From NCBI GenBank assembly GCA_964023205.1, contig OZ026833.1, positions 48,176,441 through 48,240,440 of the forward strand: DNA of 64,000 bases, written 5' to 3'. Below the pieces are notes generated by a model. It ran no database searches. It was not told the DNA's origin and saw only the letters and a program-made list of their open reading frames with translations. Each line of letters opens with the position of its first letter. Position 1 is the stretch's first letter. This document shows positions 34,178 through 46,901 of this stretch, piece after piece. The stretch is from Lutraria lutraria. Taxonomy: Eukaryota > Mollusca > Bivalvia > Venerida > Mactridae. The position numbers were made by a program, and so were the translations under genes.

Positions 34178-35738
34178 CTATACATAAATATAACAAATAT
34201 CTACATATCTATCTATATCAATGTGTACTAAGGGAAGCAACTCTTTCATAACTAACATTTCACACATTACTGTTCCTTGGTTTTTCTTGTTTTTTTTACT
34301 CAAATCTTCATGATTTATCTCTTCTTTCTCATTTCCTGATTTGAGAATCTGTGCAATCCATATAGCTATTGATAGGACAAAGTAGCCTTGAAATCCGTAC
34401 ATAAACCATGGCCTCACTCCTTTATCACCATAGAAACCAAACTGACATGAGATTATCTCACCAACCAGAAATAATACACATCTAATCAACTCATAGTATT
34501 TCGATGATTTACTGAAAATATCTGAATATATCGTACATGTATGCAGAAAATTGGGGGAAAAATCTGATCTGAGAACACGAATATCTAAAAAGTTTTGTAC
34601 GTAACATTTTAATCAACTTTATTTCTAACAAATGAATATCAGCATTAGATAATATACCTGATAGGAAATAATTGATTAACTTCATAATTTGAGAATTTTT
34701 ATATCCAAGATATCTGTTTTAATGCTGTATTTTAACATAAAGTTACCTGTTGTCAAACAACCGGCCAAAGCATGACAGGCAGAATAAACAGTAAGCAACA
34801 AACACAAGAACTGACGTCTGGGTCAATGTCTACAACATAAAGTACAATATACATAAATTATATATATATATAGGATTGTCAATTTGACACACGTGGAAAT
34901 GGTTTAACTTATTTGTATTACAAACAATTAATTACACATGTAAATTGACATACTACATATAATTAATGACATGATAAGCATCTGCTTCTACATTTAGAAC
35001 TGGATTTACTCAAATTTACGATATCCCAAGATTCGTACTAAATATAAATGTATCATTTATTGATTATATGGATCAACATTATGACAGTCTCAGTCTATAA
35101 AATACTTACATCAGTGTGTAATATTTTTGTAAGACCAAATTGTCATTTTATTAACAAATACACTAGAAAACAGAGAAAACCTTACTATTAGAATAATTAC
35201 ATTAATAAAACATTGATAAATTACCCCTTTCTTCTCCATAAGAGTTTGATATCCAGCAAAAAAGAGAACAAAATGTACGAACACATAGACAGACAGCCAG
35301 CTAGGTAACTTCATGTCATATCTTTTCACTGGTGTTTTCACCTGTAAACATACATACAATGTCATCTCTGAAAACGTATTATATTATACCCAATGGAAGG
35401 GCTGTTATAGTCACTGGTAAATATATCAATGTTGGTCTAGGAACCAGAGTATAACTGTACATTCACATAAATTATAAAAACAGAAGCTGTAAGTGTCCAC
35501 AGTTCAGTACCTGGGTGCTATGTTTTCGATGTTAAGGTTAGTTTGAATGAAACACTGACTGGATCCTCAAAACTTTGACAACACATGAATAAAAACCAAT
35601 ACCAGTAGATCGCGATACTTTCATTTTAAACCTTTTAACTTACCTTACTTTTAGAACTGTTTTTACAATATCTCTCAATGTTTATAATACGCTAACCTGA
35701 TTGATGAAAGTATAGTCGGGTATTTGAAAACGTTTGTA
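34178..35738 (-). CDS. AGMO-like (TMEM195 family) C-terminal exons; upstream part missing
   Basis: Four exons (35697-35738, 35225-35341, 34747-34829, 34178-34511) join in frame with good splice sites. They encode YKRFQIPDY, VKTPVKRYDMKLPSWLSVYV, membrane-spanning VFVHFVLFFAGYQTL, SVLVFVAYCLFCLSCFGRLF, ELIRCVLFLVGEI and MYGFQGYFVLSIAIWIAQIL, then a Lys-rich tail ending in a stop at 34178. The KYDxxLPxWLxxYVxxHF and FGxLFD blocks resemble the C-terminal membrane region of alkylglycerol monooxygenase, an ER ether-lipid hydroxylase. The catalytic histidine-box exons were not found up to gene B's 3' end, so this may be a truncated gene or pseudogene. Family assignment is from memory of the pattern. 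Confidence 0.55.
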
Positions 35739-36389
35739 CTGAAATGATAAAGTTGTACTGATAGAAATGATTTACAAGCAGATACAAACGTATAATTTTA
35801 ATTTACATGTATATATTGCTACAGCTAGTAATCAAGCATATATATTAAGTGCAATATTGTAGGTTACGCAACATGTACGTTTGTCAGGTTTCATTAGCTG
35901 TACATATACAAATGTATTATCATTAAGATATGTTTCTTGTTCTGATGGCAAACATTCACGAATTGCACACATCCTCTGCATGTATAATAAGATGGCTTAT
36001 ATAAAAGATTAAATAACGTTACCTTGTGTTTCCCTTAAATGACATGGAAATGACAGTTGTATGTGTTCAACTAACACAAAAGCACTCGTAAACAAAGTTT
36101 TTATTCATAGTAGGCAAATATTACCACACCTTCATGTTTTTCTTTCATTGTCTTCATTTTACGTAAAGATATGTTACATATAAAATTATACGTGTTACAT
36201 GGAAATCGTTTATGTTACTGTGATAAAAATTACGCGATCCCTTATACATCCGCTTTGAAAAATAGTATAAGTATACATTGCAGACTTTGCAGTTTTGTCC
36301 ATTTGATGAGCTCCTATCATGTGATGGTAATGATCTATCCACAAGTTTGCCGTCTTTTTTCTTCAATTTCAACCATGTATTCGATTTAT

Positions 36390-36660
36390 CCTGCTATTGT
36401 CATTAATTTTAATACAACACGATATTCTTTACTGCAATCCGCTCTTTTTCACCAAATTATGTGACATAACGTAAACTAAAATTTAATGTCTTTTCGTTTA
36501 TGACGTCACTTATGACGTCACACGAAGCTTTACAACCTTTAATGGAAACAACGCATTTAAAGGTTTAATATTGAATACTCAAAATAGCATTTATGCAGTT
36601 TACATATATATGACAACGAGTATAAAAATCTGTACTTTAGTTTTAACAGAGTGTGGAAAT
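36390..36660. repeat. MITE-like dispersed repeat with two CRE palindromes (copy 2)
   Basis: Matches 13855-14085 and carries TGACGTCA at 36501-36508 and 36513-36520. Its right end (CAGTTTACATATATATGACA through TTTAACAGAGTG) is the inverted form of 13757-13830. Confidence 0.65.
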
Positions 36661-36701
36661 CTTAAAATGATTTGTATTCTTACGCGTTTTTGATCAGACT
36701 A

Positions 36702-36737
<36 letters not shown>

Positions 36738-36755
36738 TCTCTCTCACTCTCTCTT

Positions 36756-36802
<47 letters not shown>
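36702..36802. repeat. CT microsatellite
   Basis: About 100 bases of nearly pure CT with a few interruptions. The serine/leucine-rich frame through it is an artefact. Confidence 0.97.
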
Positions 36803-36807
<5 letters not shown>

Positions 36808-37791
36808 TTTTTATCAGTGACAGACACACTGTATCGAAACTCTGTACGCCCTCAAACCGTGTAATTATTCAGCTTAGACAGGTTAATAAAAAATCTCACT
36901 ATACATATCATTAACCATACGAGGAAGACTATCACTGCTGCAGCTGTTATTGTCTAATATTTAAGGTCACTGCTTATATATTTGGTCTTTGTTTTACATT
37001 TACTGGTTGCTGTTATTACATACACATTCAACAATCAGAGATGATTCAAATACATGTCATATCTCATGTACCATATATTTCTTCAACTTATCATTACATT
37101 CCATCTACTAATTGTGGCTTATATTAGTTTTTAAAATATGTTTTCACTTCTGTTGAATGTATACGTGTGTTCAAGAGGATAGATAACAAAAAAACTTTCC
37201 TCCGAACACGCCCTTCTTTGCTTCGTTGTTATTGATACAGTGATATAGGATGAATTTATTATTCGGGTCCTAACGGATTCACCATAACCATGTTCGACTG
37301 TATGAGTAAAACTGGATATTGTATGACTATATGAAGATTGAATGTATATCCAAATATGAAACAACAATGATTAATTGTTACAGTAATTCTAAAAATAGCT
37401 CTAATAATGTCAAGTAAAACATTGGTTCAACTGGCTTGGCTTTGTACTGTCCTGAGTAAGGAGGAAAAAGTTCAATATTTGTGACTACATAGTTCCCTAC
37501 TTAAAATAAAACTTCACTGAATGAATGAGTTAAGTACACTTCAAGAAAGATTTGTCAAACAACATGAGGAAGATAATTACCAGGAAAATTATCAAGAATC
37601 TCTTAAGTTATATATACAAATATGTTAAATGTATGATGCACGATCTACTAGTATTTCATTTCTTTAACTTTGCTTTCTGTACGGTTATGCTGCCAGTCAA
37701 AAGCTAAACTAATAACTTATTGTGTAAACATTACATGATTGTTTCTGCCACCAAGTTGAATGGGATTTTGTATAATATCAAGAGAAACTTA

Positions 37792-37965
37792 CAGTAAAAC
37801 CTTGATTATTCGAATTCCTAGGGTCCGAACAATTCATTCGGATAATTCATGGTTTCGAATAATCCATGATGAAATATATAGAGTCGTAATCGGGACAGTC
37901 GATCTTATTCGGATAATACAGGGTGTTCGGATTTAGTCGTTTGTCGAATAATCGAGGTTTTACTG
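37792..37965. mobile_element. pogo/Tigger-like MITE, 174 bp
   Basis: Ends CAGTAAAACCTTGATTATTC and, inverted, GAATAATCGAGGTTTTACTG form about 20-bp terminal inverted repeats flanked by TA on both sides (37790-37791 and 37966-37967). This is the TA target duplication of the Tc1/mariner superfamily, and the CAGTAAAACCTCGATTAT terminus is characteristic of pogo-like elements. It has no coding capacity. Confidence 0.88.
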
Positions 37966-40900
37966 TATGTCTATAGCACAAGTATTCATCAATAATATGA
38001 AGCTCTAGCACAGTAACACAAGCCTTTTAATAAAGAGTTTAGCTCATTTGTTTATTTTTTATTTCGACTTATCAAAAAGGTCAGATTTCAATGATCTAAA
38101 GCGTTTAATGGTAGAAAATACATTTAAAAGAAAATAATGACTAAAAAGGGAAGAAAACGGTATTGATGTTAACATGTAAAATTTCCTACGCAGTAATCTC
38201 CCCTAAGAATATATTTGATAAAGTCATTAATGCTCTGGTAAGAAAATATTGTTACTTGACTTTTTATCCGGACTTAAATTGTGATGTCTCTTTATTACAA
38301 GCTTAACCGTTTTTAAGCTTCTTCCATGTCGTATTCTACTGTTTAACACTCATATGATCCAACTATCGTCAGGTGAAAATTTGTGATAGCAGTATTATTT
38401 TGGTTACTGTAGCGTAGCATATGGTAGCGGCGTACATACCATACGTGCATGTAGAGAGGCTTCTTGTGGACGCGTAAGTTAGTACTGGTTAATATACAGT
38501 CCAGGAAAATTGGCTAGGTGAATCGGACGCAGTATATACCCGAGAAATTGTTGAATGGGACTTATTTCTGGTAACAGGCCGATAGGAAGCTGTAAGCAAT
38601 TTCCGATTGGCGGGGACAAATTTTATATTTTGTCTGACAACGGGGGATCTGTTATAGCCCCTTTTGTTATAGTATATCATTATTAAACACCCTTCACTGA
38701 TTCCTAACCTAATTATTCCCCTCGGGACGAAACATGCATCAATTTATGACGTCATATAGACGGCTAAAGTATTTTAGTTATAATGTGTTTCATGGCTTCC
38801 TTGAAGCTGGAACAAGAATAATAACCAGAACCATCATGACCAAAGACAAAACAGAAACAATGCCCCGTCTCCATATGTTGTTAATGAAGGAATGACCTGC
38901 TGCGAGTAACATTGATAAATAAACATGCTTGTTCATGTTAATTCTTAAATGTTTCGAGTGATTCGAAATCGAATGTTTTCTTACAAATTAGAGAAAATGA
39001 TTAAACCAGTGCATCCTAATATTTGATAGTATTTTTCCTATGTTAAATGGGCAAATAGCTCTACTACGCCGAATGTCAAAAAAAAATGTTGGATACTATT
39101 ACAATCGATGAGTGATTTAGTTAAACTTATAGTCGTATACAACTACACTGTATAACAAGGAAACGTTTTCAGACGTCACAGTGGATTTTAGAACAAAGAT
39201 ATGAAGTACCTGAGCAGAGATGATTTTCATCTCTTTCTACCATTCTCTTTCTATCACTTGAGCCACACATGTATAAGATACATGCAGAGAAGGTTTAACC
39301 CCGTCTCCAGAAAATATGTACAATGAACAAGTAAGAAAAATATTACAGATGAATATTTAGTTGATTAAATTGTGCGTTTGTGTATTTGTAAGTGAAATCC
39401 CCGCATTGTCTGTTGCAACTGCTTAACACAGAACGATACTTAAAAATGAATCTACCAGTAAAGTATAGACAATCACTTTCTTGTTTCCGCTGTGCTAGTC
39501 ACAAATTTAATGTTGAACTTGGCAGACAAACCAATATACCGTTCGAATAACGTATTTGTCAATTCTGTTTTCTAAATGATAATGTCAATGTAGTAGAATG
39601 TGAATATCATGTCTTTTTCTTCTGTAAAAGTTTTGTAAATATAAGAAATTCGTATTTATCAAATTGGTATACATCTGACAGAAATTTGCCAAAGTTTTAT
39701 ACATTAATGAGTTCAACTAAAAGAGAAATTACACAAACATGTCCAACTTTGGCGGACATGGCCTTATCTAGTATCTGATCAATTTTCAAGGGAAACAACT
39801 ACAATTCAGGGGTTTATATACAGTCTACCTATTGTTACCCTCCTTGCTTGCGTTATGCTGACTTTATTAGGGGTCATAAAGTAATAAAGTCAGTCACGCG
39901 TAACAGATAAGATATGTTATCTTAATTGATCCAAAAATCGATATTTCACTGTATAACTTTGGATCTCTGATAAGACTTGACCATGTCCCAACTATTATGT
40001 ACGTCGTTAAAATGGAAAGAAACGTATGATATTGACATTAATTTGTTTCATCAGTAAAATTAATTTTGCAAATGCGAACATTATGAAAAGACAAAATTCA
40101 AAAATCCTAGTAATAATTTTGTTATTGTATGCACAGTCAAATAGTAATTTGATTCTATTCTGCATATAAACACATTAACTTATAATACATTTATTTTCAC
40201 TACTGAAATATTGCTGTAGATTGTTTCATCCGTAACTGAACATTAATGGTTAATAACAAAACATCTTTCAATTGTGCAGCATTTATTTCTAATTCATACA
40301 AATGCATTTTATTTTAAAGTTTACTGATATCATTTACTTCATTGAATTCATATTGCCAAGGCCTGATACAATTGCATGTTTACTTGTAGTTTTAAAATAG
40401 CTTATACCTGTATTATACTCTATTCAACACACTGCACAAAAGAATAATTAAGTTATAACTGTTGCTATACTAAATTCACAAAGAAGTACTTGCATGCATG
40501 TGCTTTCAGCTGGAACAAACATCACAATATGGGCATTCACAACAAAATGTATACAAGGTAAAACAGATTTAAGATTTTACAGTTGTCCTTGGATTTCATG
40601 TTCATATCAAACATTAATACAGCAAAACAGTGACTGAATATATTTACACCCAAAAGTGTTCATGTAAAGCAATGTTTATCTGTTTAAATGTTTATCACAT
40701 CAAAATCACGTTAATCACTGGTATCTGTCTTTACTAATGTCACCATAAATTGTTTAACGACAGAAAATTGTTTAAAGTTCATAATCCAAGAAATTCATCG
40801 ATTAGCATCCGGAATCTTCATAGATATAGAAAAATAATGAGTTCGACGAAGCATCCATTTTCGTTTTGTTTTTATCTAAGTTAAGACACCTCGTACCTTG

Positions 40901-41441
40901 ACTAAACTTTTAAGATAAAAATCGTCGTTAAGCAAAGTTAAGAAAAATCTTACAAAGTTAGCAAAACTTGGCGAAAACTAAGATAATTTCGTGATTCTTA
41001 GATAATTTTTCATCTTAGTTGGTTTGTGAATACGGGCCCTGGTGTATATAAACAGTACAATCAATTTCTGCAATTTGATTGCAATGATATCTAACAAATA
41101 TAACTCAACGTGCCCAATTGTTTGTGAGTCAATGAGAGATGCGTATAAAAAATCAATAATCAGGTAAAGTTAGCAACCATATAAAGGTATCTCAAAAATA
41201 CGATTTTATTATCCGTCCTTTGTTTACACATCATTGAAAAAATAAATATACAAAGTAGGTAATCTATATTATCTTATGACATGTTTTTATAAGTGACATG
41301 TGGACGTATGCCAAAATGATATATTTAGCATATAATTATATTATCAAAAATGAATTAATAATAAATTTCATTTAATGAAATGTCATCGTCTATTTAAGGT
41401 CCATTAGAACAATAGATGAAAACATTAGAACAATCGTTAAA

Positions 41442-43237
41442 TATGGAACGCCTTGACTGTCTTACATTAGCAAATATTTCGATATAATGTCAATATCACT
41501 GAACATAAATGCATGCGACCACTATATAATGGCAAAATCTCTATATATAAATATAAAAATTGATATATAATGACAAAACATTAATATATAAAGATATAAT
41601 TTCTTTAGGGGTGACTGCTCCAAGAGCAAAAAGGCTGAAATACCCTAACCCCACCCCTTCATGCTTGCAAAAACAACATTTTTGAGTAGGTCAGACTGAA
41701 TCTGCCCCTTTGTATACTAAACTTTTAATGTTTTATCTTATTACTCTAAGTTTAAAGCCTTAGATATAGAAGATAGGAAGACTACCTAAATACTGGTAGA
41801 AATTTAAATATCAAGATTAAGGTTAGATTATTGAATATTAATTATTAATGACTAACAAGCTTGAGATGACAATATGAAAACCACCAAACTGTAACTCTCA
41901 ATCAGCAGTCACCAGTTAAACATGTAAAAGATAACTGATTGTGGAAGTACACTTGAGTTTATTTCATCTTCATATTAAATACTTCACAAAAGTGCTAACA
42001 AGTTACCTTAGAACTACATTGAACTAAGAATATTTTTTTCAGGAGTATTATTTATCTTTACGGAGAAGTGTCTACATTGATACTTAATAAAATCTTTGCA
42101 TATGAATATAAATTATTTTGATCACATGTTTGTTTTTCTTCATAAATCCCAACCAAAAGTATGTATAAGTGATAGCTAGAAACGCGTTGACCTTTCCCCA
42201 AGCATTTTTGCATGAGTAAAAGTATTTTGTTTGATTGAAACTCAAATATAACATTCATAACAAAAGCACTTATTTTTAGTCCTGTTGATTGAGGCTCGTT
42301 TCTAGTGGTAACAGCTTAAGTAATCAGGGACGAAGCTTACTTTAGGCCGTGTAGGCTATGGGCTATACGCTCTATTTACAGGAAAGTGAAAATTACTGAG
42401 CAAAAACATTTCTGAAGGGCGTGTACCAAGATCCCCTATTATTCGGCCTACCAACTCCGCTCCTGTTATTACAATAAGATTCTACCTGTTTGTGAATTTA
42501 TATTTTGTATAGACATTAATAATATTTTGTCTTGTACAAGGATATTCTTTAACTGAGGAAAGTTATGGACAAAAATTCCTTATCCTTGGTTACGGAAAAT
42601 GTGTAAAGGATAAGGAATTTCCTATGGTAATACTTAAGATTCTTCGTGAATATCACCCAAGTTGATGTGTCTATTCCGCATAAATAATCTGCCGCGCTAA
42701 TGTCACGGTGCGCACATAAATTTATTTACATCGTGAATTTTAGCCTTCACTTTATATAATGAAGAAAGCACTTTATATAATGAAGTTATGCCTTTATATA
42801 TCAATGTTTTACCTTTATATAATGAAGTTATGCCTTTATATATTAATGTTTTATCTTTATATAATGAAGTTATGCCTTTATATATTAATGTTTTACCTTT
42901 ATATAATGAAGTTATGCCTTTATATATTAATGTTTTACCTTTATATTATGAAGTTATGCCTTTATATATTAATGTTTTACCTTTATATAAGGAAGTTATG
43001 CCTTTATGTATTAATGTTTTGCCTTTATATAATGAAGTTATGCCTTTATATATCAATGTTTTATCTACATATTAAGAAGTAATATCTTTATATATTGATG
43101 TTTTGCCATTGTATATTGATTTTTATATTTATATATAGAGATTTTGCCATTATATAGTGGTCGTATGCATTTATGTTCAGTGATATTGACATTATATCGA
43201 ACTGTTTGGTAATATAAGACAGTTAAGGCGTTCCATA
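41442..43237. mobile_element. nested element with ~150-bp long inverted repeats
   Basis: About 150 bases from 41442 (TATGGAACGCCTTGACTGTC) reappear inverted, ending at 43237 (GGCGTTCCATA), with high identity. GTTAAA flanks both outer ends, a likely 6-8 bp target duplication. The interior has no recognisable coding sequence. Confidence 0.75.
42748..43130. repeat. 42-bp tandem array inside the nested element
   Basis: About seven 42-bp units built from TTTATATAATGAAGTTATGC and CTTTATATATTAATGTTTTA. The units resemble the inner part of the adjacent inverted-repeat arm. Two overlapping plus-strand frames (42759-43082, 42788-43075) are artefacts of the period. Confidence 0.92.
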
Positions 43238-44180
43238 GTTAAATATAAGAAATATATATTACTCGATCTGTAAAAATATTTACATAATGCCTTCCATTAG
43301 GCATATTTCATAAAATAGTTGTCAGATGCATTTTCTTATTTTTTGCTACATGATTAAAAAATACTGTGCTGTACTTCTATATATACTTTGTGATAAAAAA
43401 ATTAGAAAGTTTTTATTGCAAGTAAAAGTCAGTTTCACATCTGTCTTGGTAAAATAAGACCTACTTCAATTTTAACATCCAAAAAGCTAATGGGGCTTTA
43501 ACAATAGTGAAAACCATATTATTAATTATGTTATTTTTTTATAATATCAACAAATTTGGTTATAAATATCGATTTTGCTTTTATACGGAAGCAAAGTAAA
43601 ATATTTCACATATTCTAATATTTTCATCCATTTTGTAATATGTTTTAGTCTTCAACCTCAATTATCCTAAAACTGATCATCGCCAAATGCACGTTGTTTC
43701 CGTAAACGTACGTAAATATCCGAGATTTGCCGAAAAAATCTAAGGGGTAGTTTTAAAAATCATCAAAAGGGTCGAAGAAGATATTATTTGATTGTGTTCA
43801 TACTTTACACGATGAAAGAAATTAAATTTTCAAAACGAATGCAATGAGTACAAATTTGATCATTTTCCCCCAAAAGAGTTATGATGCTGAAAACATGTTC
43901 ATTGAAAAATCTACCAATTTTACGCTTTTTACATTGAATATAGAGGGAATCAATGGGTGTCTTTTTCAAACGCTAAAGGGTGGAAGAAAGCATTAATTCA
44001 AAATAATAAAAAATACACCATTAGAAAGATAAAAGATTAATTAAACTTTTGTGATGAGTACAAATTTCGTATTTTGAATATAATAAAAGTTATGACGATT
44101 ATAGTGAAAATCCCCTTCTTTGTTTAATGTAATTTTTTTATCGATTTTCCAAATCAGCATGTCCGCGAAAGTTGGGTATG

Positions 44181-46747
44181 ACTGCTTTATATGTTCAAAA
44201 AGTATTGAGACATTTTAATTTAACAATTGAGGTTGAATAGTCTGTTTGAAATGATTTGATTTTAAGTATTATCATGTTTTGTAATTGTATACATTTGTTT
44301 ATATGAAAGTTGATATAAATATTTACATGTCTATGTACAACATTGTCATTAGAAAGTAAATATATAAAACCTCTTTTTGTTTAAAGAGATAAGCTGCTTA
44401 TACAACTCTATATGTATATAACTTGTGATATGTATATATGAATATGTATTCTTGGCCGATGGTCTCTGTTACTAAATAAAATCTTTGAATATGTCTAAAG
44501 TACGATGGATATATTTCATTAATATCACATTTGGTTTAAATATGATAATTATGTTTATGTACATGATCCACAGATTGCAGATGTTTGATGCCTGTTAAAT
44601 CGTTAAAAATATTTTTACTATAAACTTATTCATCTTACCAGGCTCTAATGAGATAAACAATGTCTTCCCTTGTCAAAAACAAAGCTAAAGACAGACTGCA
44701 AAATTGCAAACAAAACTGGTCCATTAATTAATCAATTATTATACTTGTCGTAGAATTTAAAGCTGGAAGATAACAGTGCTACATTTGACTGACAAGCATG
44801 TACAGTGCAGCCTCTCCAAGGCAAACCCCTTTGGAGTAGCAAAATTATGGTGTTGTTAAGGGGTGGATGCTCTAGAGAGGTTAAATTGATAGTTAAATGG
44901 TGCAATGGGAAAACATGTTATTGCTGAAAGGAGGTTGTTGCTCAGAAGAGGGTCGCTCTGGTGAGGTTGTACTGCATTCAGAACTTTAGCCAAGGAGATT
45001 TATTCAATTCATTCCACGAAAACCTCTGGTAACTTAAAGTACATTGAAGTGTACATGTATAATTATTAATTAAAATTTTCACTTGATATAGTGGTAATAG
45101 CATAGATTATTTACAGTACGGAAAACCGTTTCGTTTGAGTGCCGATTTGATGCAGAACATATTTCTTGGTGCCTTATTTTGTGTTATCATCACATAATCA
45201 GGAACCTAGTAATGAATAATCCATGCTTGCATTTGTATATCAGTCATTTAGTTGTCCAGCCTTCCCTTTCGAGTGGAGTCCATTGTCTGTGTGCATCTAT
45301 GAAACTTCACATAGTCGATGGGTACCGCATTGCAAAGGTCCCTTACAAAGTTACAGGGTGTTGATCTAGTTTCTGTAGCCGAATCTAACACTCATCCACG
45401 GGAAAACAAAAAAGGACATAGAGTACATACATAGATAAAACAAGGAGTGGCTATTAATGTCAAGAACATAGCAACCAGAGGATGTACACTAATTGTTGGG
45501 ACGATTATGCTTAATTGCACGTATTTGCCTAGCATTTGTCACTCGTGACACAATGACCAACACGAAGTGGTAATACTACTATAAGACAAACAACGACGAC
45601 CAAGTAATGTTTTACTTATTTAGCATCTGATAAGTGGAGGGCAAAACATAGTTTCCTAAATAGCTAGAGCCTTGTTTTTCTAGTTGTTTGACTTGTATAC
45701 AATTATGTGCCATTACATAATATCACTGTCAGAACTATATTTTGCTGTAGGAAATTTAACCTTGCCATTTAGTGTTTCTTTTCTCATATCAATGTTCATA
45801 TTGCATGATGCTATTTATTTGTTTTTAGTAAATGATAATAACGTTCTAATATTATCTTATTGTTTTGATTTATTATTTGCTATCATTTTATACAAGCAAA
45901 ATCTCAGGCAAGACTGATGGATATGATAGTAGTGGACATAAGCACTAATTTACAAAAATGTGATATATAATATTTGTTAGAAATAGATTTACAGACTATC
46001 ATGCAAAAAGGGGTGTTCTATTCCAAATATCTTGGAAAAAATAATGAATATCAATGTTTTGATATACACGTTAAATGTCAATGGTCAATGAATTGATAGA
46101 CATAATAAATATTAATATTTTGACATATGTAAAGCATACCATTTTTACATAAAACTATATGTTAACGTCTTGACTTGCACATGTTGTTGAGTATAGGTGT
46201 AAAAAGAGTGCTTTATACGTTATGATAAAAGGTTTGCAATTGTATTCTCGTGATTTTATATATTATATAATACATGGCGAATACTCTATCTACCGTCTCT
46301 TAGTAGTTTCCCTTTGATACTATTACGATTGAAACGTCACAAATGATGGATTGGGGCATAATAACTATTTTCTACATGTTTAAGTAAGCATTGTTGTAAA
46401 ACGTATGGGAATTATAACTTTAAATTTTCAACATAACTAATAGATTCACATGATTTGTGTGAATGTTGTATAAATAATTACCTATCAATACACGACTGTA
46501 GATATTTTCCATAGAGACATATATAATGCTTGACTTTTACTTACAACCAACCTTTACACATGTAGCTTATTTGTGTATGATTCAATCATCATTGTTACTT
46601 CACATAAAAATATTCTGTTCTCCGTAATTATCAATTTTAAAGCATAATTTCAGGTCAAGGACATAATTTATTCGCATTTCATGTGCCTGGTCTTTATAGA
46701 TAAAATAATATCCTGCAAGTGAATATAACCGTCAGAATTAAACATCG
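44181..46747. other. duplicated intergenic flank downstream of gene B
   Basis: Matches about 7290-9674. No gene is seen on either strand. Confidence 0.5.
46667..46672 (-). terminator. probable polyadenylation signal of gene B
   Basis: AATAAA on the minus strand lies about 75 bases past the stop codon at 46748, a usual distance for a short 3' UTR. Confidence 0.45.
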
Positions 46748-46901
46748 TTAAATATCAACAGTCTCATATACTCTGTCTTCAAGGTTTGCTGTATTTATCT
46801 CTTCGTAATCTTGATCATTTTGTCTTGACGCCATTGTATCTTCATCCTTGTCCTTTGGTGAAGTTATTTCATTCACATAAGTTGGATCATTATCTTCACC
46901 T
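46748..46901 (-). CDS. gene B exon 16: cytoplasmic tail
   Basis: A 154-nt exon after TTATAG, ending at TAA 46748-46750. It encodes EDNDPTYVNEITSPKDKDED and ends [27 protein letters not shown] and YETV are conserved with gene A, while the spacer between them varies, which suggests selection on the tyrosines. Confidence 0.88.

Larger units (their letters stand above)
35739..38640. other. region upstream of the AGMO-like exons, repeats only
   Basis: Searched for histidine-box exons (HxxxH, HxxHH) on the minus strand without success. It contains a dispersed MITE-like repeat, a CT microsatellite and a pogo-like MITE, listed separately. A possible 11-nt exon flanked by TTTAAG and GTAACG near 36013 is too short to call. 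Confidence 0.45.
39738..44180. mobile_element. 4.44-kb insertion with terminal inverted repeats
   Basis: Copy 1 of the duplication is continuous here (ACAAAACTGC near 7290), so the insertion boundaries are visible. The left end CATGTCCAACTTTGGCGGAC and the inverted right end CATACCCAACTTTCGCGGAC match over about 22 of 25 bases. Target duplication is absent or at most one or two A. No transposase was recognised. The inside contains a nested inverted-repeat element, a 42-bp array and two diverged ~200-bp repeats at about 43.73-44.10 kb. Confidence 0.7.

Noticed and set aside
36672..36914. Leucine/serine-rich 80-codon frame
   Set aside because: Generated by the CT microsatellite.
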